A stretch of 39,581 nt of DNA from positions 1-39,581 of the forward strand of contig CAIVAS010000049.1 of NCBI GenBank assembly GCA_903903975.1. The letters run 5' to 3'. A program made the translations under genes and the position numbers. Under the pieces are notes generated by a model. That model was not told the DNA's origin. It worked only from the letters and a program-made list of their open reading frames with translations, and searched no databases. Origin of the DNA: an uncultured Burkholderiales bacterium (GTDB lineage Bacteria; Pseudomonadota; Gammaproteobacteria; Burkholderiales; Burkholderiaceae_E). Shown piece after piece: positions 9,032 through 17,368 of this stretch; positions within the stretch are counted from its first letter, which is position 1, and each line of letters starts with the position of its first letter.

Positions 9032-9125
9032 GCTGCCACCGCCTGTTGCCCGCACCGGATGCGCCTGCACGTCGCACGGCGCGGGCCGACCGCCATCAGG
9101 CGATCAGGCTCGCTGCCTGCTTCGC

Positions 9126-12005
9126 TCAGAGCGTCCTCGCGACTTCCTTGACCTCGAACACCTCGAGCTGGTCGCCGACCTTGATGTCGTTGTTGTTCTT
9201 GAGGGTCAGGCCGCACTCGAAGCCATCGCGCACCTCGCGAACATCGTCCTTGAACCGCTTGAGCGAATCGAGCTCGCCGGTCCAGATGACCACCGAGTCA
9301 CGCAACAGACGGATACGCGAACTGCGCCGCACCACGCCCTCGCTGACCATGCAACCGGCGATGTTGCCGATCCGGCTGACCGAGAAGATCTCGCGGATCT
9401 GCACCAGTCCGATGGTCTCTTCGCGCTTTTCGGGCGCGAGCATGCCGCTCATCGCTGCTTTCACTTCATCGACTGCGTCGTAGATGATGTTGTAGTAGCG
9501 GATGTCGATGCCGTTGGACTCGGCCAGCTTGCGCGCGGCCTGATCGGCCCGGACATTGAAACCGATCACCACCGCCTTGGATGCCACCGCGAGGTTGATG
9601 TCGCTTTCAGTAATGCCGCCCACTGCTGCGTGCACGATCTGAACCTTGATCTCGTCAGTGGCCAGCTTGAGCATCGACTGCGACAGCGCCTCCTGCGAAC
9701 CCTGGACATCCGACTTGATGATCAGCGCCAGGGTCTGGCTTGCGCCCTCGGCCATCTGCTCGAGCATGGTCTCGAGCTTGGCGGCCTGCTGGCGGGCCAG
9801 CTTGACGTCGCGGAACTTGCCCTGACGGAACAGCGCGATCTCGCGCGCCTTGCGCTCGTCGACAATGCCCACCAGCTCCTCGCCGGCTGCCGGCACTTCG
9901 GACAGACCCTGAATCTCGACCGGAATCGACGGTCCGGCTTCGGTGATCGGTTTGCCGGTCTCATCGAGCATGGCTCGCACCCGGCCATAGGCCGAACCGG
10001 CGAGCACGACGTCGCCGCGCTTGAGCGTACCCGACTGGACCAGGATGGTGGCCACCGGGCCACGGCCTTTGTCGAGTCGCGCCTCGATGACCAGACCCTT
10101 GGCCGGTGCATCGACCGCGGCATTCAACTCCAGCACTTCGGCCTGCAGGAGCACGTTTTCGAGCAGATCATCGATACCCTGCCCAGTGCGCGCCGATACC
10201 GGCACAAAGGGCGATTCGCCACCGAACTCCTCGGGCACGACCTGCTGCGACACCAGTTCCTGCTTGACCCGCTCGGGATTGGATTCGGGCTTGTCGATCT
10301 TGTTCATCGCCACGACGATCGGCACACCGGCCGCCTTGGCATGGTGGATCGCCTCGATGGTTTGCGGCATGACACCGTCGTCGGCCGCAACCACCAGGAT
10401 CACGATATCGGTGGCCTTAGCGCCACGGGCTCGCATCGCGGTGAACGCTTCGTGACCCGGGGTATCGAGGAAGGTGATCACGCCGCGAGGCGTCTCGACG
10501 TGATAGGCGCCGATATGCTGCGTAATGCCACCGGCTTCGCCTGAAGCCACTTTGGCGCGACGGATAAAGTCGAGCAGCGAGGTCTTGCCGTGGTCGACGT
10601 GACCCATGACGGTGACCACCGGGGGGCGCGGCAGACGCGGCGCCTCGGCATGCGACTCGGCTTCCTCCAGCATGGCTTCCGGATCATCGAGCGCCGCGGC
10701 GATCGCGGTATGGCCCAGCTCCCCGACCATGATCATCGCGGTTTCCTGGTCGAGCACCTGATTGATGGTCACCATCTGGCCCATCTTCATCATCAGCTTG
10801 ATGACCTCGGCCGCCTTGACCGACATCTTGTGGGCGAGATCGGCCACCGAAATGGTTTCGGGAACATGGATTTCCCGAACAATGGCCTCTGCTGCCGGCG
10901 CCGCCTGCATCGACGAACCGCCACGACTGTCGCGACCACCGCCACGGCCGCCGCGCGGACCGCGCCAGCCACCGACACCGCCACCGGTATCCCCACGGGT
11001 CTTGATAGCGCGGCGCTTGGCGGCGTCATCCTGCCAGGTGGACGAGAGATTCTCGGACTTGACGTGCTTCTTGACGCCGGGGGCGCCTGGGGCCGCAGCA
11101 GTCCCGGCGGGACGAGCTGCGTCGGGCTTGGTCGTTGGGCGATGCAAGGTCCCGGTCTTGGCCTCTGCGGCCGCAGCGGGTGCGGCAGCGACCGGTGCGG
11201 GCGCCGCCACCACAGGCGGCGCCTCGACCGGCTTGGGCGCAGGCCGACGTGATGCGGTGAGCAACCGGTTGATGGCTGCGGCTTCATTTTCGGCACGCTT
11301 GCGCGCGTTGGACAGTGCGGCTGCGTCGGCCTGGGCCTGACGAGCCACCTCGGCGGCTGCCTGCGAAGCAGCCCGCGCCGACTCCGCCGCTTCAGCCGCC
11401 TGCGCTTCGGCCACATCGCCTTCAGTGGACTGCGCCTGGGTCGACTGGGCCGCAGCGATGCGCTCGCTTTCGAGTCGGGTCTGCTCTTCCAGACGGGCCG
11501 CCGCAGCAGCGGCTTCTTCGGCCCTCAGACGCTCGGCTTCGAGGCTTGCCTCGCGCTCGCGCATCTCGGCGGCCTGACGCTCAAGCTGCTCGCGCTGTTC
11601 GCGTTCGGCGGCTTCCTGCTGTGCCTGCGCGGCCGCTTCTGCGGCAGCGGCGGCTGCCGCGGCTGCGACAGCGTCTGCCGAGGGCTGGGTTTCACCGACC
11701 TCGGCCTCACGCTGAACGAAGACCCGTTTTTTGCGGACTTCGACCTGAATCGTGCGAGCGCGCCCGGTGGCGTCAGCTTGCTTGATCTCGGAAGTCTGCT
11801 TTCGCACAACCGTGATCTTCTTCTTGGCGCCTTCGTCGGCGCCATGAGCGCGGCGAAGTGCGGTAAGCAGCTGTGCCTTGTCACTTTCCGTGAGGGTATC
11901 GCTGGCCGAAGCCTTGTCGACGCCAGCCGAACGCAACTGCTCAAGCAGCACATCGGCGGGAACTTTGAGTTCGGCCGCGAAACTCGAAACGTTAGTGCTT
12001 GCCAT
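9126..12005 (-). CDS. infB: Translation initiation factor IF-2
   Basis: GTPase of 959 residues that brings initiator fMet-tRNA to the 30S subunit and promotes subunit joining. An N-terminal IF2-N domain (about 1-55) is followed by a long low-complexity Ala/Glu/Gln/Arg segment, probably helical (about 100-250). A Pro/Ala linker and an RGG-like patch ([12 protein letters not shown]) come next. A second IF2-N domain has the core [18 protein letters not shown]. The G domain has [20 protein letters not shown] and NKIDKPE, and domains II-IV follow. An AAGGA site precedes the ATG. It lies 15 bp after nusA, the usual arrangement. The initiator tRNA it uses is encoded about 9.4 kb away on the same strand. 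Confidence 0.97.
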   Translation of the reverse strand: MASTNVSSFAAELKVPADVLLEQLRSAGVDKASASDTLTESDKAQLLTALRRAHGADEGAKKKITVVRKQTSEIKQADATGRARTIQVEVRKKRVFVQREAEVGETQPSADAVAAAAAAAAAEAAAQAQQEAAEREQREQLERQAAEMREREASLEAERLRAEEAAAAAARLEEQTRLESERIAAAQSTQAQSTEGDVAEAQAAEAAESARAASQAAAEVARQAQADAAALSNARKRAENEAAAINRLLTASRRPAPKPVEAPPVVAAPAPVAAAPAAAAEAKTGTLHRPTTKPDAARPAGTAAAPGAPGVKKHVKSENLSSTWQDDAAKRRAIKTRGDTGGGVGGWRGPRGGRGGGRDSRGGSSMQAAPAAEAIVREIHVPETISVADLAHKMSVKAAEVIKLMMKMGQMVTINQVLDQETAMIMVGELGHTAIAAALDDPEAMLEEAESHAEAPRLPRPPVVTVMGHVDHGKTSLLDFIRRAKVASGEAGGITQHIGAYHVETPRGVITFLDTPGHEAFTAMRARGAKATDIVILVVAADDGVMPQTIEAIHHAKAAGVPIVVAMNKIDKPESNPERVKQELVSQQVVPEEFGGESPFVPVSARTGQGIDDLLENVLLQAEVLELNAAVDAPAKGLVIEARLDKGRGPVATILVQSGTLKRGDVVLAGSAYGRVRAMLDETGKPITEAGPSIPVEIQGLSEVPAAGEELVGIVDERKAREIALFRQGKFRDVKLARQQAAKLETMLEQMAEGASQTLALIIKSDVQGSQEALSQSMLKLATDEIKVQIVHAAVGGITESDINLAVASKAVVIGFNVRADQAARKLAESNGIDIRYYNIIYDAVDEVKAAMSGMLAPEKREETIGLVQIREIFSVSRIGNIAGCMVSEGVVRRSSRIRLLRDSVVIWTGELDSLKRFKDDVREVRDGFECGLTLKNNNDIKVGDQLEVFEVKEVARTL

Positions 12006-12020
12006 TCAGGTCCTTTCGGC

Positions 12021-13505
12021 TCAGGCCGACTCGTTCTCAAACCAATGCGCCCGAGCCGTCATGATCAATACCTTGGCGCGTTCTTCGTCAAGGCCAGTGG
12101 CCTCGACCAGCTCGTCGAGCGCGAGCTCGGCCAATTCATCACGGGTATGCACATTGGCATCAGCCAGTTTTGCAGCGAGATCGCGATCCATGCCCTCGAG
12201 ATTGAGCAGGTCATCGGTCGTGGTCTCGAGTTTTTCTTCCTTGGCGATCGCTTCGGTCAGCAATGCGTTGCGAGCCCGCTCGCGCAGTTCGTTGACCGTG
12301 TCTTCATCGAAAGCCTCGATTTCGAGCATCTCGTTGATCGGCACATAGGCCACTTCATCGAGGCTGCTGAATCCTTCGTCGATCAGGATGTCGGCGACTT
12401 CCTCGTCGACATCGAGCTTGCCCATGAAGATCTCACGCAGCGCGGTGCGCTCGGATTCCTGTTTGCCGGCACTTTCCTCGGCACTCATGATGTTGATCTT
12501 CCAGCCGGTCAGCTCGGACGCCAGCCGGACATTGCGCCCGCCGGTGCCGATCGCCAGCGCAAGGTTGTCCTCGTCGACCACCACATCCATGCTGTGTTTT
12601 TCTTCATCGACCATGATCGACGAGACATTGGCCGGCGCCAGCGCACCGATCACGAACTGAGCCGGATCCTCGGACCACAACACGATGTCGACCCGCTCAC
12701 CGGCCAGCTCGCCGGTCACTGCCTGAACGCGTGAACCGCGCACACCGACGCAGGTACCGATCGGGTCGATGCGGCGGTCGGAGGTGTGAACAGCGATCTT
12801 GGCCCGCACGCCTGCATCACGCGCGGCTGCCTTGACCTGAAGCAGCCCCTGCTCGATCTCGGGGACTTCGAGACGGAAGAGTTCCATGATGAATTCGGGG
12901 GCGGTGCGAGACATGAAAAGCTGAGGACCACGCCCCTCACGGTTGACCTTGCCAACCCAGCCCCGAACACGATCGCCGACCCGCAGATTTTCTTTGGGGA
13001 TCATCTGGTCGCGGGGCAGGCGCGCCTCGATCTTGCCGGACTCGATGACCGCGCCTTCGCGGTCGAGTCGCTTGATCGTGCCGGACAGAAGCGAATCGCC
13101 ACGTCCAAGGAAGTCGTCGATGATCTGCTCGCGCTCGGCGTCGCGGATCTTCTGCAGGATCACCTGCTTGGCCGCCTGGGCACCAATTCGACCGGCTTCG
13201 ACCGGCTCGAGCTCTTCTTCGAGGTACTCGCCGATATCGATGTCGGCGATCTGCTTGCGCGCCTCGGTCAGGATGGTCTGGATGTCGTGATCTTCGAGCT
13301 CGCCGTCGGGCACGACCAGCCAGCGACGAAAGGCTTCTGACTCGCCGGTCTCGCGATCGATCGTGACCCGCACGTCGACCTCTTCCTTGAAACGCTTCTT
13401 GGCAGCAGACGCCAGCGCGCTTTCGAGCGCGGCGAACACGACCTCTTTCAGCACGCTTTTTTCGCGCGCCAGCGCATCGACCAACAACAGTACTTCGCGG
13501 CTCAT
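12021..13505 (-). CDS. nusA: Transcription termination/antitermination factor NusA
   Basis: RNA polymerase-binding protein of 494 residues that affects pausing, intrinsic termination and rRNA antitermination. The N-terminal polymerase-binding domain begins [16 protein letters not shown]. An S1 domain follows ([16 protein letters not shown]...RVRGWVGKV). Two KH domains follow, around [19 protein letters not shown] and [20 protein letters not shown]. Two acidic C-terminal repeats complete it, ending with helix-hairpin-helix-like LDLNLEGMD-type segments (here [17 protein letters not shown]). AGGAG precedes the ATG. It sits between rimP (10 bp upstream) and infB. A terminator in the operon leader makes autoregulation by NusA a reasonable idea (see findings). 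Confidence 0.97.
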   Translation of the reverse strand: MSREVLLLVDALAREKSVLKEVVFAALESALASAAKKRFKEEVDVRVTIDRETGESEAFRRWLVVPDGELEDHDIQTILTEARKQIADIDIGEYLEEELEPVEAGRIGAQAAKQVILQKIRDAEREQIIDDFLGRGDSLLSGTIKRLDREGAVIESGKIEARLPRDQMIPKENLRVGDRVRGWVGKVNREGRGPQLFMSRTAPEFIMELFRLEVPEIEQGLLQVKAAARDAGVRAKIAVHTSDRRIDPIGTCVGVRGSRVQAVTGELAGERVDIVLWSEDPAQFVIGALAPANVSSIMVDEEKHSMDVVVDEDNLALAIGTGGRNVRLASELTGWKINIMSAEESAGKQESERTALREIFMGKLDVDEEVADILIDEGFSSLDEVAYVPINEMLEIEAFDEDTVNELRERARNALLTEAIAKEEKLETTTDDLLNLEGMDRDLAAKLADANVHTRDELAELALDELVEATGLDEERAKVLIMTARAHWFENESA

Positions 13506-13515
13506 CGTGAAGCTC

Positions 13516-14166
13516 CTAAAACTTGACCTTGGGCACTAATCTCGCCCGCTCGACCTCGGAGAGGACAAATGAGAGACGGCGAACCATTTCTCCCTCAGAC
13601 GCATCGACCGGGACCTCGGCGTCTGGGTTTGCAGACCCTGTGCCCGGTTTGTTCGCACTGCCTTTCGCGTTGCTGCCGCTGCGACCCTTTGCAGACAACC
13701 TGCCGGCCGCCTTGGCGGCCGACTTCGGCGGCTCAATCAGCTCGAGCGCCCAGCGATCTGCCGCAGAGTCGTCGCGCATCAGCACGCCGACAAAATTTCG
13801 TCGCCCGGACAGCGGCTCACGCAATCTGAGCGATACCTCTGCGCCTTCGAAGCGCGCGAAATCGGACTCCCGCGTGAGCGGCCGATCAAGGCCCGGTGAA
13901 GAGACTTCCAGACGCGAGTAGTCGATGTTCTCGACGGTCAGAAAATGCGTCAGCTGATGACTCACCCGCTCGCAGTCTTCGACCTTGATCATCGGTGCTT
14001 CGGGCGAATTGGCCGGCACCGACAATTGCTCGAAGGCACTGGCAGGCAGATCGATGAACACCCGCAGCAAGCCTGCCCCGGCGAATTCAACATCGACCAG
14101 GTCATAGCCCATTGCGCTGATGGTCCTGTCGATCGCGGCAGTCACCGGTCTCACGTCGGACAGCAC
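13516..14166 (-). CDS. rimP: Ribosome maturation factor RimP, with two inserts
   Basis: Needed for 30S subunit maturation. The core is clear: [10 protein letters not shown] (19-28), [17 protein letters not shown] (62-72), the hallmark [15 protein letters not shown] (83-97) and the C-terminal SH3-type strand ending [10 protein letters not shown]. The protein is 216 residues against a usual 150-170. Extra sequence lies at about 42-60 and, in the C-terminal domain, at about 148-192 (Ala/Gly/Ser/Lys-rich). The start is uncertain: GTG 14166 follows GAGGGA with no spacing, and a second GTG at 14154 has the better distance from it. It is the first gene of the nusA-infB operon. Confidence 0.93.
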   Translation of the reverse strand: MLSDVRPVTAAIDRTISAMGYDLVDVEFAGAGLLRVFIDLPASAFEQLSVPANSPEAPMIKVEDCERVSHQLTHFLTVENIDYSRLEVSSPGLDRPLTRESDFARFEGAEVSLRLREPLSGRRNFVGVLMRDDSAADRWALELIEPPKSAAKAAGRLSAKGRSGSNAKGSANKPGTGSANPDAEVPVDASEGEMVRRLSFVLSEVERARLVPKVKF

Positions 14167-14188
14167 TCCCTCAAAAACCCGGAACAGT

Positions 14189-14217
14189 AAAAAAAAATGG
14201 GCCTGACAAGCCCATTT
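14189..14217 (-). terminator. Strong intrinsic terminator after rluB, in the rimP leader
   Basis: Read on the minus strand, aaatgggc (14217-14210), a 7-base loop and gcccattt (14202-14195) form a perfect 8-bp stem that merges into a run of nine Ts (14197-14189). It lies 68 bp after the rluB stop and only 22 bp before the rimP start. Confidence 0.88.
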
Positions 14218-14243
14218 CCAAAACCAATATGTCTAACCAATCG

Positions 14244-14249
14244 AGTATA
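14244..14249 (-). promoter_or_regulatory. Candidate -10 element for the rimP-nusA-infB operon
   Basis: TATACT on the minus strand at 14249-14244 is a good -10 hexamer in an AT-richer gap. No clear -35 is seen at 16-18 bp (GGCCGA-like sequence there). If used, transcription would begin near 14237, about 20 bases before the terminator hairpin, so the hairpin would be in the leader. Confidence 0.35.
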
Positions 14250-14285
14250 ACGCACTCGCAGCAATTCGGCCATCCGGGCCGAGTC

Positions 14286-16349
14286 TCAGCCCGGCCCGCG
14301 ACGTCGCCCGCCACCGGGAGGACGCCCGGCGCCAGTGCGCTGACCGCCAGGCGTGCCCTGGCCGGCACCGCGGTTACCGCCCTGGCCGCCCTGACCACCT
14401 TGACCACCCTGGCCGCCACGGTTACCGCCCTGAGCGCCGCGATTACCCCCCTGCGTCGTTCGCTGAGCGCCCTGCCCGCCGCGGTTGCCGCCCTGCCCCT
14501 GGCCCTGGCCACCGCCAAAACCGCTCCCCTGTCCGGCCCCAAACCCGCCTTGACCCTGACCACGGTTTCGTCGGCCCTGACCCGCAGGCTTGGGCTGCCC
14601 CGGGAGTCCACCCTGACCGAATCCGCCGCCAAAACGCTGCTGGCGGCCCTGCTTGCGCACGGCGCCGGTGATACCGGACAGATGAGCATCCGCCGAGGTC
14701 GGCTGCCAGTCGTCGTCGTCAGAATTGACCTTTGACGCCCGAGGCGGTTGAACCAGTACGAAATCAGGTGGCGGCTGCGATTCGAATTCGTCGTTCTCGT
14801 CATCATCGTCATCAAAGAGCCGATCGGAGTCATCGGCCCGCAGCGGCAGATCAGACTGGCCCGCACGATCTGCTGCAGCGGCCACCTGCTCGTCGCTCGG
14901 CTCGAGCTCGAGGTCCTCGTCGTCGGCATCGGACACGCCTGACGGAGCCCTCAGCCGACCCGGCCCTTCGGCATCGGGCTGACCGGCCAACGGCGGTCCG
15001 GCTCGCCGAGGCGGGGCCTTGGCATCGCGTCCGACCTGCTTGAGCATGGTGGTGAGCGCGGTGACATCACCAGCATTGAGCTCGACCCACCGGCCGCGGA
15101 TCAGCCCGGCAGGCAGACCGATCGGACCGAAGCGGATCCGAACCAGCCTCGAGACGATCAGACCCACTGCCTCGAAGATCCGGCGCACCTCGCGGTTGCG
15201 TCCTTCGCCGATGACGACGCGATACCAGTGATTTGCGCCGTCGCCGCCCACATCCTCGAGCGACAGGAAGTTCGCCGGGCCATCTTCGAGCGGCACGCCG
15301 GCAAGCAGCTTTTCGCGGGTCTCGTCGTCGATTCGCCCGAGGATGCGCACCGCGTATTCGCGCTCCCAGCCAAAACGCGGATGCATCAGCAGATTGGCCA
15401 ATTCACCCGAAGTGGTAAACACCAGCAGACCTTCGGTATTGAAGTCGAGCCGCCCGACGGCCACCCATCGCTCCCCCTTGAGTCGGGGCAGTCGCTCAAA
15501 GACCGTGGCGCGCTGACCGGGGTCGTCCCGGCTGCAGATTTCACCCGGCGGCTTGTGATAAAGCAGGACTTTCGGCGCAGGCTTTTGCACGCGACGGTTC
15601 AGCGGGCGGCCGTTGACCCGAACCTGATCGGACGCACCGATGCGCTGGCCGACATAAGCCGGCTGGCCGTTGACCGAGACCCTCCCGGCAATGATGAGTT
15701 CTTCCATTTCACGGCGCGAACCGATACCGGCGTCAGCCAGCAGCTTATGCAGCTTGGGGGCATCGTCATCGGCTTCGCGAGGCGGCGCCGCCCGAGGGGC
15801 GTTGCGCCGGCGCGGATCGGTCGCATCGACGCCGACCTTTGCCTGGCGCGAATAGATCGGGATGATCTGATCGGGATCGGTGGGCCCACCGGCGTTCGCT
15901 GCGCCCTGACCGGCTGCCGGGTCATTCTCGGCGCGAGGCCCCCCTGACCCGCGCGGCCCCTGACCGTTGCGGCCCGGCCGCCTGCGATTCATGCGGTTTC
16001 TCGGCCCTTTGGGCCCGCGGCGATCATCCTGACCCGGCGCATTCGCATCACCGGCTTGAAACCCGGCGGAAACCGAGTCCCCGGAAGTCGGGGCAGCGGT
16101 GTACTGGCTGCCGGCAGCGTCGCCGATGAAGCGCTCGGACTGGGCGTCTCGGGGTGCCGACGCGACCGATCCGGCGCCAGACGCCTGAGCGCCCAGGTCT
16201 GCACCCGTGTCTGCACCCATGTCTGTACCCATTGCCTCGGCACGCACTGCCGGACGGCGCGAGCGCCGACGCGGCCTTGACGCCGGCTGACCGTCGACAG
16301 GTGCCTCGGGCGATCCGGCGGATTGAGGCTGTTCGGGATTTTCGTTCAT
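14286..16349 (-). CDS. rluB: 23S rRNA pseudouridine synthase (RluB type) with long disordered ends
   Basis: RsuA/RluB-family enzyme that makes pseudouridine in 23S rRNA, position 2605 in E. coli. The catalytic core lies in about residues 195-430: an S4 domain ([27 protein letters not shown]), the active-site motif [14 protein letters not shown] near 300 and the [12 protein letters not shown] segment. The protein is 687 residues; E. coli RluB is about 290. The N-terminal 190 residues are polar and Arg/Gly-rich. The last 250 are an acidic stretch followed by about 90 residues of Gly, Gln, Asn and Arg in GGN/GGQ repeats. Such tails occur in Burkholderiales RluB proteins, but this one is long. 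Start at 16349, ATGA overlap with scpB. Confidence 0.93.
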   Translation of the reverse strand: MNENPEQPQSAGSPEAPVDGQPASRPRRRSRRPAVRAEAMGTDMGADTGADLGAQASGAGSVASAPRDAQSERFIGDAAGSQYTAAPTSGDSVSAGFQAGDANAPGQDDRRGPKGPRNRMNRRRPGRNGQGPRGSGGPRAENDPAAGQGAANAGGPTDPDQIIPIYSRQAKVGVDATDPRRRNAPRAAPPREADDDAPKLHKLLADAGIGSRREMEELIIAGRVSVNGQPAYVGQRIGASDQVRVNGRPLNRRVQKPAPKVLLYHKPPGEICSRDDPGQRATVFERLPRLKGERWVAVGRLDFNTEGLLVFTTSGELANLLMHPRFGWEREYAVRILGRIDDETREKLLAGVPLEDGPANFLSLEDVGGDGANHWYRVVIGEGRNREVRRIFEAVGLIVSRLVRIRFGPIGLPAGLIRGRWVELNAGDVTALTTMLKQVGRDAKAPPRRAGPPLAGQPDAEGPGRLRAPSGVSDADDEDLELEPSDEQVAAAADRAGQSDLPLRADDSDRLFDDDDDENDEFESQPPPDFVLVQPPRASKVNSDDDDWQPTSADAHLSGITGAVRKQGRQQRFGGGFGQGGLPGQPKPAGQGRRNRGQGQGGFGAGQGSGFGGGQGQGQGGNRGGQGAQRTTQGGNRGAQGGNRGGQGGQGGQGGQGGNRGAGQGTPGGQRTGAGRPPGGGRRRGPG
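14290..14570. repeat. Imperfect short repeats encoding the Gly/Gln/Asn/Arg tail of RluB
   Basis: This stretch is made of degenerate 9- to 15-base units (ccgccctg, accaccctggcc and variants). On the minus strand they code for GGQGG, GGNRGG and GGQGGQGG runs. The units vary at third positions, which suggests selection on the protein and not a very recent expansion. Confidence 0.75.
16197..16232. repeat. Three 12-bp tandem repeats in the rluB 5' region
   Basis: gtctgcacccgt (16197-16208), gtctgcacccat (16209-16220) and gtctgtacccat (16221-16232). On the minus strand they encode [12 protein letters not shown], a four-residue repeat near the RluB N-terminus. Confidence 0.85.
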
Positions 16350-17029
16350 GGGTCGGCTGGCGGCTCAGGTGTGGTGGAAAGTGGATTGGAAGAAACGTCG
16401 GAAACCATGACAGCGTCCGGCAGGGATACGAGTTCGATCGCCGGACTCAGGGCAACCGTGGCATCGGTGAATTCAATGACGCGCTGACCGATCGCCTCGG
16501 CAACAGGCAGTCCGGCATCGAGCGCCGGCAGTTCCCTGAGCGTGAGAAGTCCGAGGTCGTCGAGGAACTGTCGGGTGGTGGCAAAGAGTGCCGGGCGCCC
16601 GACCACGTCCTTGTGGCCAATGACTTCGATCCAGCCCCGATCCTCGAGCGTCTTGATGATCTGGGCCGAGACCGTCACGCCGCGAATCTCTTCGATGTCA
16701 CCGCGGGTCGCCGGCTGCCGATAGGCAATGATCGCCAGGGTTTCGAGCACCGCACGCGAATAGCGCGGCGGACGTTCAGGGTTGAGCCGCTCGATGAAAC
16801 GGGCGATGTCGGGGGTGGTCTGAAAACGCCACCCACTGGCCAGCGGCACGAGTTCGACGCCACGGCCCTGCCATTCGAGACGCAGTGTTTCCAGCAGCGC
16901 CCTCACCGTGTCGGGCCCGACATCGACCTCATCGGCGAACAGACGACGCAGATCGGCCACAGCCATAGGCTGCTGCGCGCAGAGCAGCGCTGCCTCGATG
17001 ATGCGTTTGACATCCGCGGTATTCGTCAC
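16346..17029 (-). CDS. scpB: Segregation and condensation protein B
   Basis: Accessory subunit of the SMC-ScpAB condensin complex, 227 residues from the chosen start. It carries the paired winged-helix domains of the family: [20 protein letters not shown] at the N-terminus, then [41 protein letters not shown] (key residues [12 protein letters not shown] at about 120-131) and [20 protein letters not shown]. The reading frame is open upstream to 17281, but the GTG at 17029 is preferred. The family sequence begins there and AGGG lies 8 bases upstream. It overlaps rluB by ATGA. scpA is not in the window; separation of scpA and scpB is common in this order. Confidence 0.94.
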   Translation of the reverse strand: MTNTADVKRIIEAALLCAQQPMAVADLRRLFADEVDVGPDTVRALLETLRLEWQGRGVELVPLASGWRFQTTPDIARFIERLNPERPPRYSRAVLETLAIIAYRQPATRGDIEEIRGVTVSAQIIKTLEDRGWIEVIGHKDVVGRPALFATTRQFLDDLGLLTLRELPALDAGLPVAEAIGQRVIEFTDATVALSPAIELVSLPDAVMVSDVSSNPLSTTPEPPADP

Positions 17030-17368
17030 GCGGTGAGCCCTGTGGAATCGGGTGGACGGCCAGACTGAGGCCGTGACATTCGCATCCTCGCTGCAAGGAG
17101 TGATTCGACCGATCAAACAATCGGTCGCACTCTGCATTGAGATTCGGCGAGAACAACAATCGGAAAAATCGGGATCGCGACGCATGAAGCGCGGCAATCG
17201 ATTCGGGGCGGCTTTCGCATCGACCGTTACGCAGGGAAAAACCATCGCCCCGGTTCGGCTTCGATTCTGAGCCGGTGACACCGGCCAGATCCGGGCCCTG
17301 AATCATTGACCCCATCTCGCGATGGTATCAGCAGGCGGGCAGGCGCGACAAGCGAGGCGGCCAGGCGG
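17030..17368. other. Intergenic region upstream of scpB with an inverted repeat
   Basis: About 340 bp lies between scpB and the protease stop. It holds an 8-bp inverted repeat, cgaccgat (17106-17113) and atcggtcg (17120-17127), separated by 6 bases. The size and form fit a TetR-type operator or a short hairpin. There is no T-run after it. I see no convincing gene here; the in-frame extension of scpB has no family similarity. Confidence 0.5.

Noticed and set aside
8892-10544. 550-residue open frame on the plus strand
   Set aside because: It lies antisense to infB and its sequence is Asp/His/Arg/Leu-rich with no domain likeness. Long antisense frames are expected in GC-rich coding DNA.
14181-14209. 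Promoter for rimP with TTGTCA as -35
   Set aside because: The hexamer sits in the terminator loop and the sequence 17 bp downstream (TGTTCC) is not a -10.
14290-14570. CRISPR-like or satellite array
   Set aside because: The repeats are short, degenerate and in frame with the RluB tail; there are no spacers of constant length.
17030-17281. N-terminal extension of scpB by 84 codons
   Set aside because: The added residues have no likeness to ScpB, and GTG 17029 has a better ribosome-binding site and the family N-terminus.
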